Shown here: in pieces, positions 6,792-7,127 of the stretch
Numbering within the stretch: the first letter of the stretch is position 1
How the letters are laid out: the number at the start of each line of letters is the position of its first letter
NCBI GenBank assembly: GCA_050251575.1
Contig: JBFWMP010000140.1
Coordinates: forward strand, 1 to 7,127
DNA length: 7,127 nucleotides
Reading direction: 5' to 3'
Source of the DNA: X23 sp050251575
GTDB lineage: Bacteria > Bacillota > Clostridia > SK-Y3
Position numbers and translations under genes: made by a program
The notes under the pieces: generated by a model
What the model saw: the letters and a program-made list of their open reading frames with translations, nothing else
What the model was told of the DNA's origin: nothing
Database searches by the model: none

Positions 6792-6799
6792 CTACCACC
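6792..6799 (-). promoter_or_regulatory. ops-like element GGTGGTAG
   Basis: On the transcribed strand GGTGGTAG matches seven of eight bases of the ops core GGCGGTAG that recruits RfaH in enteric polysaccharide operons. It lies about 120 nt upstream of the first gene. A second looser match, GGGCGTAG, is a short way upstream. The host is unlikely to be enteric, so the match may be coincidental. Confidence 0.25.
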
Positions 6800-6831
6800 T
6801 ATTTGAGCTCTACGCCCAAATACTGGTGTGG

Positions 6832-6897
6832 CTAACCTCTTCAAACCTACTTCACAACCACTTCTACCAAAATCAACCCAATATCCCAAAATCCCTC
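6832..6897 (-). other. 66-nt stretch without C in the leader transcript
   Basis: The plus strand has no G from 6832 to 6897, so the minus-strand RNA is made only of G, A and U here, with three GGG runs spaced by 5 nt near its 5' end. It follows directly after the 32-bp dyad. Read on the plus strand, it is C-rich and G-poor like a Rho loading site. Confidence 0.5.
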
Positions 6898-6926
6898 GAT
6901 TCCTGCATATTTATGCAGCCTTCGAG
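6895..6926. repeat. 32-bp dyad: CTCGA / CTGCATA arms
   Basis: Perfect inner arms CTGCATA (6903-6909) and TATGCAG (6912-6918) around a 2-nt centre, then a 3-by-3 unpaired step, then perfect outer arms CTCGA (6895-6899) and TCGAG (6922-6926). Twelve base pairs in total are symmetrical. No T-run follows on either strand, which argues against a terminator and for a protein-binding operator or an RNA structure. Confidence 0.7.
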
Positions 6927-7005
6927 TCCTCAACCCTTATTCCCGTATATCTATCACTTGTCCTATTCTTCAAAACGACTAACCGTCCGCGTCTTAGCAG
7001 GTAAA

Positions 7006-7016
7006 ACGCTATATAT
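7006..7016 (-). repeat. Direct repeat ATATATAGCGT, copy 2
   Basis: Exact 11-nt match, in the same orientation, to the copy at 7048-7058; the two starts are 42 bp apart, about four helical turns. It could be a regulator site or a -10-like AT box; no matching -35 was found. Confidence 0.5.
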
Positions 7017-7047
7017 GGAGCCTTATCGTTAAATTGTGTTATTTGTT

Positions 7048-7058
7048 ACGCTATATAT
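7048..7058 (-). repeat. Direct repeat ATATATAGCGT, copy 1
   Basis: Exact 11-nt match to 7006-7016. This copy overlaps the self-complementary CTATATATAG at 7051-7060. Confidence 0.5.
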
Positions 7059-7062
7059 AGTG

Positions 7063-7085
7063 GTCGTCAGTTTATTAAAGACGAC
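7063..7085. repeat. Imperfect dyad GTCGTC...GACGAC
   Basis: Six-bp arms at 7063-7068 and 7080-7085, with inner TTTA/TAAA arms and a 2-nt AG bulge. It lies between the first 11-bp motif copy and the candidate -10 box. A U-rich tail is lacking on the minus strand; the role is unknown. Confidence 0.4.
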
Positions 7086-7091
7086 GCAGGA

Positions 7092-7107
7092 GCCCAAGAA
7101 AATGGGC
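7092..7107. repeat. Short inverted repeat GCCCA...TGGGC
   Basis: Five-bp GC-rich arms around a 6-nt loop. Too short and without an adjacent T-run to be called a terminator; it would sit at the very 5' end of the proposed leader transcript. Confidence 0.3.
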
Positions 7108-7116
7108 GGATGGGTA

Positions 7117-7122
7117 ATTATA
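7117..7122 (-). promoter_or_regulatory. Candidate -10 box TATAAT for the operon
   Basis: Perfect consensus TATAAT on the minus strand. The matching -35 would fall beyond the window's right edge, so it cannot be checked. If real, the transcript would start near 7110 with a leader of about 435 nt. Confidence 0.3.
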
Positions 7123-7127
7123 GGGGA

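Larger units (their letters stand above)
6675..7127 (-). other. Gene-free leader / upstream regulatory region of the operon
   Basis: About 450 nt upstream of the first gene with no convincing protein gene on either strand. It holds, from far to near: a TATAAT on the minus strand, short inverted repeats, two copies of an 11-bp motif, a strong dyad, a stretch free of C on the minus strand, an ops-like motif and candidate leader peptides, each listed separately. A long untranslated leader is typical of polysaccharide operons controlled by processive antitermination (RfaH, UpxY/NusG-like); whether that applies here is inference. Confidence 0.5.

Noticed and set aside
6865..6897. G-quadruplex in the leader transcript
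   Set aside because: Only three GGG runs are close together; the fourth is just GG, so at best a weak two-layer structure.
6895..6926. Intrinsic terminator reading of the 32-bp dyad
   Set aside because: Neither strand has a T-run after the outer arm, and the 2-nt centre and 3-by-3 unpaired step do not fit a standard terminator.
6826..7032. Plus-strand open frame of 68 codons in the leader
   Set aside because: No Shine-Dalgarno, no recognisable protein pattern, and it crosses the dyad, the G-free stretch and one motif copy; it looks like a chance frame in C-rich DNA.

Overview
The window holds one strand of a surface-polysaccharide (O-antigen, capsule or exopolysaccharide) biosynthesis locus. 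All genes lie on the minus strand, so the locus reads from right to left. No RNA gene, insertion sequence or CRISPR array is visible. The organism cannot be fixed from the sequence. The small phosphoglycosyl transferase and the DegT-type aminotransferase are of kinds common in Clostridia-like Firmicutes and in Spirochaetes (Sphaerochaeta/Treponema relatives). Any one of these would be a guess.

Layout in transcription order: (1) a gene-free leader of about 450 nt (6675-7127) with a possible -10 box at its far end, two copies of an 11-bp motif 42 bp apart, a strong 32-bp dyad, a 66-nt stretch with no C on the transcribed strand, an ops-like element and two overlapping candidate leader peptides; (2) a DegT/DnrJ/EryC1/StrS sugar aminotransferase starting with TTG; (3) a small monotopic phosphoglycosyl transferase; (4) an AmsE-like GT2 glycosyltransferase; (5) a six-bladed-propeller-like protein that resembles PL22 oligogalacturonate lyases, starting with GTG; (6) a second GT2 glycosyltransferase; (7) a GT4 glycosyltransferase; (8) the 5' part of a polytopic membrane protein, probably the Wzy polymerase, cut by the window edge. 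Genes 2 to 6 are almost gapless (6 nt, ATGA overlap, 2 nt, 0 nt), so they are very likely one operon. Gaps of 63 and 32 nt precede the last two genes.

Working model: the aminotransferase makes an amino-sugar nucleotide. The phosphoglycosyl transferase loads the first sugar phosphate onto undecaprenyl phosphate. The three glycosyltransferases extend the repeat unit, and the membrane protein polymerises it after flipping. The role of the propeller protein is unknown and is the most interesting protein question here.

The second theme is simple-sequence repeats. Each of the three glycosyltransferase genes contains a different one: G10 in the GT4 gene, (ACT)7 in the downstream GT2 gene, and T9 in the AmsE-like gene. 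For G10 and T9, gain or loss of one base leads to a stop codon, immediately or after a short out-of-frame run. The G10 tract in an AT-rich gene looks like a contingency (phase-variation) switch. Base composition, judged by eye on sample lines, falls from about 42% GC in the aminotransferase to about 32-33% in the GT4 and membrane-protein genes. This fits a conserved locus head joined to an exchangeable interior.
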